Position numbers and translations under genes: made by a program. Under the pieces are notes generated by a model. It saw only the letters and a program-made list of their open reading frames with translations, made no database searches and was not told the DNA's origin. A stretch of DNA of 64,000 nt from Homarus americanus (taxonomy: Eukaryota; Arthropoda; Malacostraca; Decapoda; Nephropidae): positions 28,951 through 92,950 of the forward strand of contig NW_024753884.1 of NCBI RefSeq assembly GCF_018991925.1, written 5' to 3'. Positions 11,779 to 21,695 of this stretch are shown piece by piece (the stretch's first letter is position 1; each line of letters begins with the position of its first letter).

Positions 11779-14265
11779 TTGGGGTGCACTGTGGATGCTG
11801 TCATAGCATATATGTTGTTGTTTCACCTGGTGCGGTTTCGTTACCCTGAGGTGATTCAGCTGGGCTGGGTGCGGAACGAGGTTCCCTCCAGTCGGATCAA
11901 ATCATTTACTGGTTTGATTGAGCCACTAGGTGAGTTACCTTTGGCTATTTGCGGGGTAAGTTGTTTGTTTTTTCCTTTGTTCTTGGCCTTTCGGATCATT
12001 ATGTCTGCTTTTGAGGTGTGGAAAGATCAAGCGGTGGCCCTGGGTCTGACAGGTAATGACATTGGTCAGTATGTGGTCACCCAACAGAATGCCGAGAGAG
12101 AGGAACGTCAGAGAGAGAGAGAGGCACGTCAGAAAGAGAGAGAGGAACGCCAGAGAGAAAGAGAGTTGGAGGAACGTGAGAAAGAAAGAGAGTTCGAATT
12201 AGCTAAGTTGCAGGCAGAAAAGGACCTAGAACTGGCTAGGATTAATGCTTCAAGTAGACCAGCATCCTCTGGCCATATACAGGACAATGTGGTAAAACCC
12301 AGCTTGCCTGTGTACCGTGAAGGAGAAGACATCGCCTCCTACCTTGTTAGGTTTGAGCGGGTAGCTGAGCTGCTTGGTGTAGCCCCAGATAGCTATGCTG
12401 TAAGGTTGGGTAGCCTACTGAGTGGTAAGCCGGTAGAAATTTACACGTCCCTGTCTGCCGACATCACCCGAGATTACTTCTTGTTGAAGCAAGCTCTCTT
12501 GCGAGGATTTTGCAAGACTTCTGACGGTTATCGTGCTGATTTTCGCAGAACGAAGATTAGAGAGGGAGAAACGTACCAGCAGTTTTCGATTCACCTGGGT
12601 CGTTTGTTTCAACAATGGCTGGAGACATCAGGGGTTGAAGAAACCTTTGAGTCTCTCTCTAACTTCATGATATTAGATCAGTTTTTGTCTTCTCTACCTC
12701 CAGACTTGAGAATTTTCATCAAAGAACACCAGCCAGCGACGCTTGGAGAAGCTGTGCATCTTGCCGACAACTGGGCGTCTGCTCGCAACGCCTACCCCAA
12801 GTCTTCCCCTCCTGTAGTGAAGATTGCGAAGCCTCCGTCCTCCGAGGAACCATCCCCAGGAGTACACAAGAGTAGTTCACCAGCCGTGCGGTGTCACAGC
12901 TGCGGAGGAGAAGGGCACATTCGTTCTCGCTGTCCCAGGAATCCCCTCGCCTTCAAGACTGCTGACACTCAACCCAGCAACAAGGTCGGATTCTGTTTGG
13001 AGGTCAGGAGCTGCCCCCGTTATTGTGTCAGTGGAACAATCAATGGGTCTAGGGCATCTACTTTCATCAGGGACACTGGTTGCTCGTGCATTATTGTCTC
13101 TGAAGAAGCCCTGCCTGACGCTGACATCTCCAGCTGCCCGAAGGTTAGTGTCGCCGATTATTTAGGTCGTGTTGACCAGTTCCCTGTTGTTAGGTGCTAC
13201 CTGCGTTGCCCCTATTTCACTGGTTGGTCTAATGTGGTAAGAGCTCCCATTAAATGTGCAAGTGCCCTCATTGGTAATGTTCCCGGTGTTCGTGACCCTA
13301 ACGACCCGGAAACGTTAAAACTCTCCTCGCCACCAGCACCAGTCTCCTCACCACCAGCACCAGTCCTCACGCCACCTGTTGATGACGACTCGCCACCTGC
13401 CGAGGTCGCCTCGCCACCCTCTCACGCCGCCACGCCTGCCGCCAAGGTCCAAGCTGTAGGGCCACGGACGGCGAAGGTGAAACGACCGCATCCCCTGATT
13501 CTGCCGAATTTGTTGCCACTGACTGTGACGCCCAAGGAGTTCGCCAAGCTTCAAGACTCGTGTGCCACTCTGAAGCGGGTAAGAGAGAAGGTGACTTCCG
13601 GGGAGGAGGATCAGGTGAGAGATGGGTCGGTTTATAAGTTTGTTTCTATTAATGGGGTGTTACACAGGTCTTGTGTTTCATCCAAGCGACCAGCTAAAGT
13701 AGGTCGGTTTTTACTTGTTGTCCCTGATGTTTGTCGTAGTAACATTCTCTCTGTAGCTCACAAGAGCTCTCTTGTAAGTCACTGTTCTCGTAGGAAAACT
13801 TATAGGAAGGTTGCTGATCAGTTTTACTGGCCAGGTATGGGAGCGGATGTTAGAGCTTTTTGTAGGAGTTGTGATCAGTGCCCACGTATGTCCGCCAAGG
13901 GTAGAGTCCGTCCTGTTCCACTTGAACCCTTACCCATCGTTGCAGAACCTTCTTCTCGGGTAGCCATAGATTTTGTTGGTCGATTCTCACCCCCTTCCTC
14001 TAAGAAGCCTAAATTACATCAAGCTAATTTGTTAAAGCAATATAATTGCAGGACCCACATTGCTCGTGTCCTTGACGACGACCCCAAGCTGGAGTTAGTC
14101 GAGGCACTACCCTGCAAGAGTTCCTGTGAAGTTCGGACGCCAGAGTCTGTTGATCTCGGTTGCCAGTTGCTGCCAACACCTGACGAGATAGAAGAATCCT
14201 CTACGGCAGGAAATAGGCCCAAACTTAAACTTGGACTGAAGTGGACCCCACGTGCAGTTCCTTGA
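11779..14265 (+). CDS. Gypsy1 fused Gag-protease-integrase-end polyprotein (828 codons, no RT)
   Basis: The frame is open from 11779. The likelier start is the second ATG at 12001 (MSAFEVWKDQAVALGL), giving about 754 residues. In order: a highly charged coiled coil (Arg/Glu heptads, residues ~105-150 from the first ATG), a Gag core (~175-335), a CCHC knuckle CHSCGGEGHIRSRC (~372), and a retropepsin site RDTGCS (~433). A Pro/Ala linker follows (~515-570), then the integrase HHCC zinc domain (AHKSSLVSH...CRSCDQCPR, ~661-700), the first catalytic-core strand VAIDFVG (~731), and directly the integrase tail KLHQANLLKQY (~743). The catalytic core and the whole RT-RNase H are missing, yet the frame has no stop. 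It is probably a mobilisable Gag donor or a parasite of a full-length relative. Confidence 0.9.
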   Translation: MGCTVDAVIAYMLLFHLVRFRYPEVIQLGWVRNEVPSSRIKSFTGLIEPLGELPLAICGVSCLFFPLFLAFRIIMSAFEVWKDQAVALGLTGNDIGQYVVTQQNAEREERQREREARQKEREERQRERELEEREKEREFELAKLQAEKDLELARINASSRPASSGHIQDNVVKPSLPVYREGEDIASYLVRFERVAELLGVAPDSYAVRLGSLLSGKPVEIYTSLSADITRDYFLLKQALLRGFCKTSDGYRADFRRTKIREGETYQQFSIHLGRLFQQWLETSGVEETFESLSNFMILDQFLSSLPPDLRIFIKEHQPATLGEAVHLADNWASARNAYPKSSPPVVKIAKPPSSEEPSPGVHKSSSPAVRCHSCGGEGHIRSRCPRNPLAFKTADTQPSNKVGFCLEVRSCPRYCVSGTINGSRASTFIRDTGCSCIIVSEEALPDADISSCPKVSVADYLGRVDQFPVVRCYLRCPYFTGWSNVVRAPIKCASALIGNVPGVRDPNDPETLKLSSPPAPVSSPPAPVLTPPVDDDSPPAEVASPPSHAATPAAKVQAVGPRTAKVKRPHPLILPNLLPLTVTPKEFAKLQDSCATLKRVREKVTSGEEDQVRDGSVYKFVSINGVLHRSCVSSKRPAKVGRFLLVVPDVCRSNILSVAHKSSLVSHCSRRKTYRKVADQFYWPGMGADVRAFCRSCDQCPRMSAKGRVRPVPLEPLPIVAEPSSRVAIDFVGRFSPPSSKKPKLHQANLLKQYNCRTHIARVLDDDPKLELVEALPCKSSCEVRTPESVDLGCQLLPTPDEIEESSTAGNRPKLKLGLKWTPRAVP

Positions 14266-14410
14266 TACGGCCTTCGTTTTGGACATCAAGTTTCCACCTA
14301 TTCTTTTCTATGACCTTTCTTTTTTGTGCAATGTGTATTTAAGCATTTGTTGTAAGATGATTATGCTTTGTGTACTAATCTTAAGTTTTAATCTACCTTA
14401 CAGTAGATTT

Positions 14411-14425
14411 TTGTTGGGGGAGCAG
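14411..14425 (+). promoter_or_regulatory. Gypsy1 polypurine tract
   Basis: TTGTTGGGGGAGCAG lies directly before the 3' LTR at 14426. This purine-rich run at the expected place would prime plus-strand synthesis. Confidence 0.75.
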
Positions 14426-15259
14426 TGTAAGGGCAGAAACGATCCTCCGGCTAGTTACCGCTGCTAACTCGCTCGTTTGCTGGTGCAGACGACACTTGGG
14501 GTGGTTGGACGGAGGTGATAACGGCAGCGACTATCTCCGCCACGAGCAGATTCAACCCAGCCGCCATACCGTCAGTATCTAGCTACCCTGCTGTCCGTCA
14601 AATTCTGGCTGTGATCTCATCATAGGTCCTGGACTCGTGGGCTGTGTTCCCAGACCTTCACCTATCAACTGCCAACTCTCTGGTCATCTACCACTACCGC
14701 ATACCACGACCATCAGTTCATCACATTCCGTCGGTGCCCCGGTGTTCTCCTGCCTTTTCAAGACGTTGCTGAGTGTGGAGTGAATGGACGCTTCCCTGCC
14801 CTGAGTGTGCATCACCGTGTTCCAGAACCTTCCCCAGGGCCACTGCCGTAGGAAATATTTGTTCATTGTTTGATTCCATTAATTGCTGACTCCCCTTTAT
14901 TGTTCGATTCTATCAATTGTTGACTCCATTTAATTGATTGATTCCATTAATTGCTGACTCCCCTTTATTGTTCGATTCTATCAATTGTTGACTCCATTTA
15001 ATTGTTTGAATCCATTAATTGTTGACTCCCATTATTTGTTTGATTCCTTTTATTGTTGCTTCCATTAATTGTTGACTCCCGTAATTATTTGATGATTGTT
15101 GAGTGGTGTCAGAGTTTTGTTATATTTTTATAGTAAAGAGATGCCAATCTCTAACGGTTGTTTGTTATTCCTCGGAAAACCATGGTCCTTGACTTTCCTT
15201 TATTAAGATCCTGATTAGCCTGGTAAGGGATTTCTATCCCTAAGTCCTAGGCCTTTACA
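14426..15259 (+). repeat. Gypsy1 3' LTR
   Basis: Matches the 5' LTR almost perfectly. I noticed an A/G at the CATCAATTCATC segment, an A/G at TTCCCTACCCTG and a 1-base deletion in ATTGTTTGACTCCC. It is followed by the TCCTG duplication. Confidence 0.96.
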
Positions 15260-16266
15260 TCCTGAAATCCCTCAAAATCATGGACTACTGAATGCCACAG
15301 TGCTTTCCATGAAGAATTGAGGGATCTAGTGGAGACGTTTTACCATGATAACACAATAAATTTTACAGCCTCCAGGATGTTGAATTGTCTTTCAGAACTG
15401 TTTCAGTGTTTGTTCAGGATCAGTGGAAGTTGCAGGATGACACCTCCTAAACATTTTCTTCATGTACAACTTCTTGAAGTTTTTGATCACATTCTGTTCC
15501 ATTGGCTGTATGATTGATGTAGTGTTGGGAGGCAAAAACAACACTTTCACAAAGTCAAATTGATAATCCAAAGTTCTGCCCAGGGGCATTATCCATGAGG
15601 AGAAGAGCCTTTAAAGGGAGTTTATTGGTGGTTAGGTAGCTCTTCACAGAAGGGCAAAACACCTCAATATCCCATTCATTAAAGAGCTGTCTTGTCACCC
15701 ATGCCTTACGGTTGGACTTCCAATCAACTCCAAGATTTCCTCTTACCACGTTTTGTTGTTTGAACACCCTGGGGTTCTCAGAGTGGTAGACAAGCATAGG
15801 CTTCAGTCGGAAATCCCCTGAAGCATTGGCACCAAGCAATAGAGTGAGACGGTCTTTCATGGGTTTATGCCCAGGTAAAGAGGCTTCTTCTTTGGTGATG
15901 AATGTTCTTTTGGACATCTTTTTGCAAAATAGCCCAGTTTCGTCCACATTGAACACTTGCTGTGGAAGATAATTTTCTTCATCCATTAGTTCCTTAAACT
16001 CCACTAAAAACTTTGCTGCCCCTTCCTTATCAGCACTAGCAGCCTCACCTTGCCTAACTACACTAAATGTCACTTCTTTTCTTAAAATTTTCGAACCGGC
16101 CTTTGCTGGCCCTAAAATCTTCAAATTCTGTGCCTGAAGAACCAGGTTGATTTGTCTTTAAATGTTCGTAAATCTCCCTGGCTCTTTCACAAATAAATTC
16201 AGTAGAAACTGAATCACCTTTCATCTGTTTTTCCCTAATCCAGATGAGAAGTAACCTCTCTGTCTG
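15260..16266 (-). pseudogene. Tigger B transposase, catalytic core piece
   Basis: On the minus strand: FNVDETG (about 15933-15953), LLLMDNAPG (about 15585-15605), then VLFLPPNTTSIIQPMEQNVI (about 15490-15560). These are the three acidic positions of the DDE_1 family. Here the third is Glu (QPMEQ), where Tigger A has Asp (QPMDQ). A frameshift just after DNAPG (near 15585) separates two frames. The piece is bounded by the Gypsy1 duplication TCCTG and the Gypsy2 duplication GTCTG. It once formed one gene with 10223-10744 and 20028-20243. Confidence 0.9.
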
Positions 16267-16555
16267 TGATGGTTACAAGTGTTCCCTGAGGAATGCAGTG
16301 ATGGGTAGGGAAACACCGGGTAACACTGAAGTCCGTTTATTAAGGGATAGGAGAAATACAAGTGGTGACTAGCGTGTGCCATGCACGGCTCACACAGTCA
16401 GACTGAGACTGCCTTGCCATATGGCAGCCTCGGGGCAATGTTGCCACATAACACGTGCAGTGTTGCCACGTGATTATATACATAGGTGCTACTCGGCACA
16501 GTAGCTTATATACAAGGTTGCTACTCGGCACAGTAGCTTAGATACATAACCTACA
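16267..16555 (-). repeat. Gypsy2 3' LTR
   Basis: A 289-bp LTR on the minus strand. It carries two near-identical GCTACTGTGCCGAGTAGCA blocks, a TATA-like TTGTATATAAG (about 16505-16515) and a polyadenylation-type AATAAA on the minus strand at 16337-16342. Confidence 0.93.
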
Positions 16556-19179
16556 TCTCCCTCCCCCCTCACGCTCATAGTCTTTGTCTTGAGCGGACTT
16601 CTTAGTCCTAAGTCGCTCCGAGCGTCGAGGTGCACTGTGGGGCGGATCCTCGTGAGGTGTAGGGGACTCGTCTTCGGTCAGGGGGCCAGCAGCAGGGGGT
16701 GGGACTGGCCGGAGGAAGCGGCGGTTCCTCCACCAGACACGGCCGCTCGGCATCCTGACCTTGTAGTCCCGCGACCGGCCGACGCCCATCACTATGCCCA
16801 CCTTGTCCCAACGTGTCGTCGTCGGGTCCTGGACGCGGACAAGGGCACCAATCTCCAGTGGCTGAAGAGGGCGGGCACGGTCGTCATACCGAGCCTTGGC
16901 GTCCTGGGCACGTGAAGCGGCGCGGCGGTCGCAGCTCTCGGCTCTGGTCTGCCACTCCTTCGCAAAGGCCTTGGCGTGTGCAGGAACGCAAGAGCGGAGA
17001 GGGTGACCATACAGGATCTGGGCAGGGGAGCGCCCTGTGTGGGTGGGAGTATTACGTAACTCCAGGAGTCCTTTGTCAAACGCCTCACAGTTTATGTTGC
17101 CTGAAGGGGCCACCTTGAGGATGAGGTGCTTGACTGTCTTCACCGCAGCCTCAGCATGGCCGTTTGACTGTGGGTAGTGGGGTGTTGACACGATGTGGCG
17201 GACTCCCCAACGCTCCAGGAATCCTGTGAAGTCCCGGCTGGTGAACTGTGGCCCACCGTCCGTCTGCAGACGTACGGGGATGCCAGGTCACGAAAGAGGT
17301 GCCGGAAGTGGCGTATGGTGGCCGCGTACGTCGTGTCCGAGCCACAGATTACCACCACAGGCCAGCCAGAGAGTCGGTCGGCGACAACTAGGAAATGTTT
17401 CCCAGCTGTGCTGAAGAAATCAGCCGACACGGACTCGAAGGGCCTGGTGGGTTCGTCGTCGCACAAGAGGGACTCCTGCTGTTGACTGGGCTGCATGATC
17501 TGGCACGGTTCACAGGCACGGACCGTATTGACGATATCCGCGTCAATGCCGGGCCAGTACACAGCCTGCCTTGCGCGGCGCTTGGTGGCCTCTGCTCCAC
17601 GATGGCTGTTGTGTAAGCGGGCCAGAACCCGACGACGGAGAGCTGCAGGGACGACCACACGGGCACCGTACAGGACGAGGTCCCCATCTGCGTAGAGGTC
17701 CTCACGTATCTTCCAATACGGGAGTAGGGCGTTGTGGAGGTGAAAACGGTCGTGAGGGAACCCAGTCCTCACACTCTCCAAGAGCTGAGTGTAGGAGGGG
17801 TCATCGCGTGCCGCGGTCCGTAGTTCCTCAAGGGCCAGATCGCTGTCGGGTGGCGACACTGAGGCCTGGGTGCTGGTGAGGGACTGTATGGCCTGCAAGG
17901 TGACGATGTTGCTGACTGAGAAACCGACCTCGGTGCTGAGCATCTCGTCTTCAGGTGTAGGGCGGCTGACTGGGGAGCGGGAGAGGGCATCCGGGATGCA
18001 CAACTCCTTACCTGCGCGCCAAGCCGCGGTGAAGACGAAGGCCAAAATCTTCTCCTTCAGGTGCTGGAGGCGGGGATTCTCGATGGCGTCCAGCGAATAG
18101 TGATTAAGAATGGGGACCAAGGGCCTGTGGTCTGTGATGAGGTCGAAGTGCTGTAGGCCAATCAAGTAAAACTTGCACTTCGATAAGGCCCATACCACTG
18201 CCAGCAGCTCCAGCTCGATGGTAGCGTAGCGAGACTCAGCATCGGTGAGGAAGCGAGAGCCACACTGTACGAGCCGGTACTTTCCTCCACCGTGATCCTG
18301 GAGAAGGGCGTAACCAACCCCGTACAGGCGCGAGGTGTCTGTCTGGAGGACGGTGGGGAGCGCTGGGTCGAAAGTAGTGAGGATAGGTGGACTTGACAGG
18401 GCCTCCTTCACCTTATGAAAGGCGAGGTCGTGGTCAGGGGTCCACGTGAACGTCCTCTTGGGGCTCATCAGGGGGCGGAGAGGCCCGGCAGCGGCGGAGA
18501 CGTCAGGAGAAAATTCTGCCAGCTGGTTCACCAGGCCCATGAAAGACCTGAGATCCGTAAGGTTGGCAGGTTTTGCAAAGTCCGCTATGGCGCGAACTTT
18601 CTCCGGGTCCGCAGCAATGCCATCCCTTGAGAGTCGGTAGCCGCAGAAAGACACTGCAGGTGCGGCCAAGACGAACTTCTCGGCATTCAGAGTGATGCCG
18701 TGCGTCCTACACCTGGTCAGTACCTCGTCGATGCGGCGAAGGTGCGTCAGGTAGTCCTCATCGTAGAGGAGGACGTCATCCACTACCTTCACACAGTTGG
18801 TCACGCCTTGAAGTGCCATGTCACCACGTTGACAGAAGGCGTCCCCCGTAGCAGCGAATCCCATAGGGCCACGGCAGTAGCGGAAGCGTCCGTAAGGCGT
18901 GATGAAAGTGATCAGTGGCTGATCCTCCTCCTTCAGTGGGATCTGCCAGTAACCACAGAGGGCGTCCATCGTCGAGAAGTGCCGTACCTTCGGGTCCACA
19001 CTCCGTATAGCTGCAAAAGGTGTGGGTGAAGGGTGGGCGGGATGGGACACCTGGCTGTTAAGCTTAGACAAGTCGGTAGTAATCCGCACTCCACCGTTAG
19101 TCTTAGCCACAGCGACTAGAGGGTGGCACCAAGGGGACGGGTCGTCACCAACGGGTACGATGACACCCTGGGCCGCCAT
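16538..19179 (-). pseudogene. Gypsy2 pol: RT, RNase H, integrase (one frameshift)
   Basis: On the minus strand from about 19180: RT motifs TTDLSKLNSQV, MDALCGYWQIPL, GRFRYCRGPMGF and VVDDVLLYD (the catalytic DD pair; Val replaces the usual Tyr). RNase H shows LQTDTSRLYGVGYAL, ELELLAVVWAL, ITDHRPL and PDALSR. The integrase zinc domain is HNSHRGAEA...ACEPCQIM (about 17475-17570), followed by core VSADFF. A 1-base shift near 17280 moves the rest of the core (STPHYPQSNGHAEAAVKT) and the C-terminal domain to another frame, ending at 16538. The reading frame starts abruptly within RT fingers (MAAQGVIVPVGDD), with no Gag or protease upstream. Confidence 0.92.
16556..16575 (-). promoter_or_regulatory. 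Gypsy2 polypurine tract
   Basis: The minus strand reads GTGAGGGGGGAGGGAGA immediately before the 3' LTR, a strong purine run in the expected position. Confidence 0.8.
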
Positions 19180-19204
19180 GGAATCCAGTTCCTTCTTGAC
19201 TGAA

Positions 19205-19339
19205 TCCCTTCTTACCGCCCATCTTTATGTGTGCGTGGACTGCACTGTTTAGTATATAAAGTGGCGCCTCAACAGCTCGAACCACATATATATGACATAA
19301 ACAGTGCAGAAATAACGCATAGAGTCCGCTGTTCTGTCC

Positions 19340-19376
<37 letters not shown>

Positions 19377-19721
19377 TGTCTGAGACAGCAGATGCACTTC
19401 GTGGTGGCCTTAATGCCGGTGGCTAGAGACGCGGCGGGGGTGAGACCGTCAGTGTCTCCCAGGATGTCACACGAGAAGGGTGTACGCCTGCATGTTCCGT
19501 GGGTACCACAAAAAACAGGCCAATGCTCAACTCTCAGCTCGAGACACACACTAATACACTGACACTAACACTGCCACCGTCACTAAAAAGCACTGTGACG
19601 GCCCAACACTGCACATCGCGGCGAAACACAGCGCAACACAACACAACACACTATGAGTCGACGTGCATATCGCCGGCAGATGTAACCGTCGGCATTGTTC
19701 ACACACTTGTAAGTCCACAGA
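19205..19721. other. Gypsy2 5' internal remnant with (GT)n
   Basis: Non-coding sequence between the truncated RT start and the primer-binding site. It holds a (GT)16-17 microsatellite at 19343-19375 and ACACAACACAACACA near 19640. It replaces the gag-protease region expected here. Confidence 0.7.
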
Positions 19722-19738
19722 TCCTAGTCACTGCGCCA
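19722..19738 (-). promoter_or_regulatory. Gypsy2 putative primer-binding site
   Basis: The minus strand reads TGGCGCAGTGACTAGGA directly after the 5' LTR. It resembles the TGGCGCAGT-type sites I associate with tRNA-Ser priming in some insect gypsy elements, but the tRNA identity is inference. Confidence 0.65.
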
Positions 19739-20027
19739 TGATGGTTACAAGTGTTCCCTGAGGAATGCAGTGATGGGTAGGGAAACACCGGGTAACACTG
19801 AAGTCCGTTTATTAAGGGATAGGAGAAATACAAGTGGTGACTAGTGTGTGCCATGCACGGCTCACACAGTCAGACTGAGACTGCCTTGCCATATGGCAGC
19901 CTCGGGGCAATGTTGCCACATAACACGTGCAGTGTTGCCACGTGATTATATACATAGGTGCTACTCGGCACAGTAGCTTATATACAAGGTTGCTACTCGG
20001 CACAGTAGCTTAGATACATAACCTACA
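19739..20027 (-). repeat. Gypsy2 5' LTR
   Basis: Matches 16267-16555 with one base difference noticed. It is followed by the GTCTG duplication at 20028-20032. Confidence 0.95.
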
Positions 20028-20243
20028 GTCTGCAATTAGGGATCTACCTTCATACACTGGTAGATTTGTCTCTCACTTTCACTTCTTTAAATTTTTCTTT
20101 CTGTGCAAGAATTGTCAACACAGTTGATGTCGACATGCCATATTCTTTGCATAGCACATTTGTTCTAATGCATTCTTCATGTTTTTTATAATTTCCTGCT
20201 TAGTTTGGATTGAGATCGCTTTTCTTGATCTCTTAGGCCCCAT
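20028..20243 (-). pseudogene. Tigger B transposase, N-terminal piece
   Basis: The frame starts at an ATG at 20243 (MGPKRSRKAISIQTKQEII), a CENP-B/psq-type helix-turn-helix, and continues towards STSTVSTILAQKEK with at least one frameshift near 20150. This domain would bind the element's TIRs. It is separated from the core by Gypsy2. Confidence 0.85.
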
Positions 20244-20815
20244 GCTGGATTCAAACAATCTCAACACGTGATATTTTAAGTTTAAACTTGCTGTAAATAA
20301 AGAATATTTTCTTTAAAATAACACTGCACTGTGCTATATATTGTCAATATGTAAAATAAATTTCAAAATGACCAATAATTTGCTTGGAAACACACAAAAA
20401 AGCATTTAGTTGGAGAGTCTCAAGCAAGATGTTACCTCCACTGAAAAGACAGAGAGACTAACGCCTGTTTGGTGTGTTGACAGGCTGGATGGTGCGCATG
20501 AAACTAGTTTCCTTACCTTCAATTATGTTCAATAATTGTTAAAATGACTAAAAAAAATTAATATTAATCTTTTAAAATTATTGAATAGTATAAACTTCTT
20601 GATATTTACTAAAATAGTAAGGAATTTAAGCCCTAGAACCGATTACTGTATTGGCGGACTAATACTACAGCTGGTTGACCGCCAAGTGCAAGCGAAAACA
20701 TATTGAGGTCAGCTCGTAAGAAACTCGTTAATCGAGGGATTGCTCATTAACCGAAGTTAAGAATCTTATGGAAGGTAACTCGTTAACCGAAATCTCGTTA
20801 ACTGAGGGACCACTG

Positions 20816-20909
20816 TACATCTGCAACATAACAAAACAAAACCCAATTAGAACAAGAGAACATTTAAAGTAAAGGTAAACACAAACATAATTTATTCCAT
20901 AATATGACA
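20816..20909 (-). repeat. Gypsy3 3' LTR, proximal part
   Basis: Starts with the TA duplication of Tigger B and then CATCTGCAAC. It matches 24520-24618 except for a 5-bp AAAAC indel and a few substitutions. Together with 9903-9963 it makes a complete LTR. Confidence 0.95.
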
Positions 20910-20927
20910 TCACCCCTGCCAACATAA

Positions 20928-21695
20928 TCAAACATCATAGCCGTATCGCTGGGGTTCTCTTCGCTGCCGAGTAGAGCGACGAAGAGGTAACTCCTGCGTG
21001 ATACTAGGATTCAGCAATGTCGTCCCACTATCTCCCTCTGCAGCAACTCCCTCACCATTATTTAACATTTCTGGCTCCACTGAAGGTGAGGTTGATCCGG
21101 CAGAGATGTCTGAGGATGAGGTTCCACCAGGGCATGGAGCAAGATCACGGAGGGAAACTGAAGATTCACGTCCATCTGGATAATTGATGTGTGCATACGT
21201 TGGGTTAGCTTCGAGGAGCTCCACCTCATCAACGAGAGGGTCATCTTTGCTTGAGCGGACGAATCGGCGTAAGAAGTCGGGACCTGGAGTCGTTAGCCAT
21301 GTTGGCAGGGATGTACCCTGACAAGATTTTCTCAGAAAATTGAAAAACCTCTCATGTGGAGTCACGTTGAGGGCTGTTGAGAGCAATGATCTAATGGGGT
21401 GAAGTGCTTCGGGTAGGAGAGCCTCCCATTCAGTATCCGGAACGTCTCTAGATTTGGCAGCTAAACATATGGACTTCCAGATTATGCCATTGTACCGTTC
21501 TATTTGACTGTTTCCTGTTGGGTGGTAAGCTGTAGTTTTGCTGGACGCTACTCCACGACTAGCGAGATGAGTTTTCACTTCATGAGACATAAATGCACTT
21601 CCTCGATCAGAGTGGACAAAACTCGCCATACCACAAAGCGAGAAGATGGCGTCCAGACATCTGATGACAGTTCAGGATGTCATGTCAGCACATAA
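20928..21695 (-). pseudogene. Gypsy3 integrase, C-terminal half
   Basis: The minus strand encodes HSDRGSAFMS, TTAYHPTGNSQIERYNG (catalytic-core end with the final acidic residue) and a C-terminal region ending LRRSTRQRREPQRYGYDV before a stop at 20928. The frame is open for 233 residues. It is broken from the upstream integrase at about 21630-21700. The 3' LTR begins 19 bases past the stop, so no extra gene lies downstream. Confidence 0.9.

Larger units (their letters stand above)
10745..15259 (+). mobile_element. Gypsy1, young deleted Ty3/gypsy element
   Basis: Two LTRs of 835 and 834 bp (TGTAAGGGCAGAAACG...GGCCTTTACA) flank a 2.85-kb interior. The 5-bp target duplication TCCTG lies at 10740-10744 and 15260-15264 inside the Tigger B transposase. 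I see about three differences between the LTRs, so the insertion is recent. The interior has one long frame with Gag, zinc knuckle, protease and integrase ends but no reverse transcriptase or RNase H. The element therefore needs another element's enzymes to move. Confidence 0.96.
16267..20027 (-). mobile_element. Gypsy2, young Ty3/gypsy element lacking gag
   Basis: Two 289-bp LTRs (minus strand TGTAGGTTATGTATC...GTAACCATCA) flank a 3.2-kb interior. The target duplication GTCTG lies at 16262-16266 and 20028-20032 inside the Tigger B transposase. I see one difference between the LTRs (AGCGTGTG against AGTGTGTG), so the copy is recent. The interior encodes RT, RNase H and integrase, but only 560 bp separate the RT start from the 5' LTR. 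Gag and protease are therefore deleted. Confidence 0.95.
9964..20815 (-). mobile_element. Tigger B, full-length but holding two gypsy elements
   Basis: The TIRs are CAGTGGTCCCTCGGTTAACG at 9964 and its inverse ending at 20815, with TA on both sides (9962-9963, 20816-20817). The subterminal motif TCGGTTAACGA recurs near both ends. After removing Gypsy1, Gypsy2 and their duplications the element is about 2.57 kb, a normal Tigger length. The transposase is on the minus strand in three pieces: 20028-20243 (N-terminus), 15260-16266 (catalytic core) and 10223-10744 (C-terminus). Related copies lie at 48042, 59617 and 63496. Confidence 0.95.

Noticed and set aside
19145..19549. 134-residue minus-strand frame in Gypsy2 as a replacement gag
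   Set aside because: It spans a (GT)n run, has no Gag or knuckle motif and overlaps the RT start in another frame.
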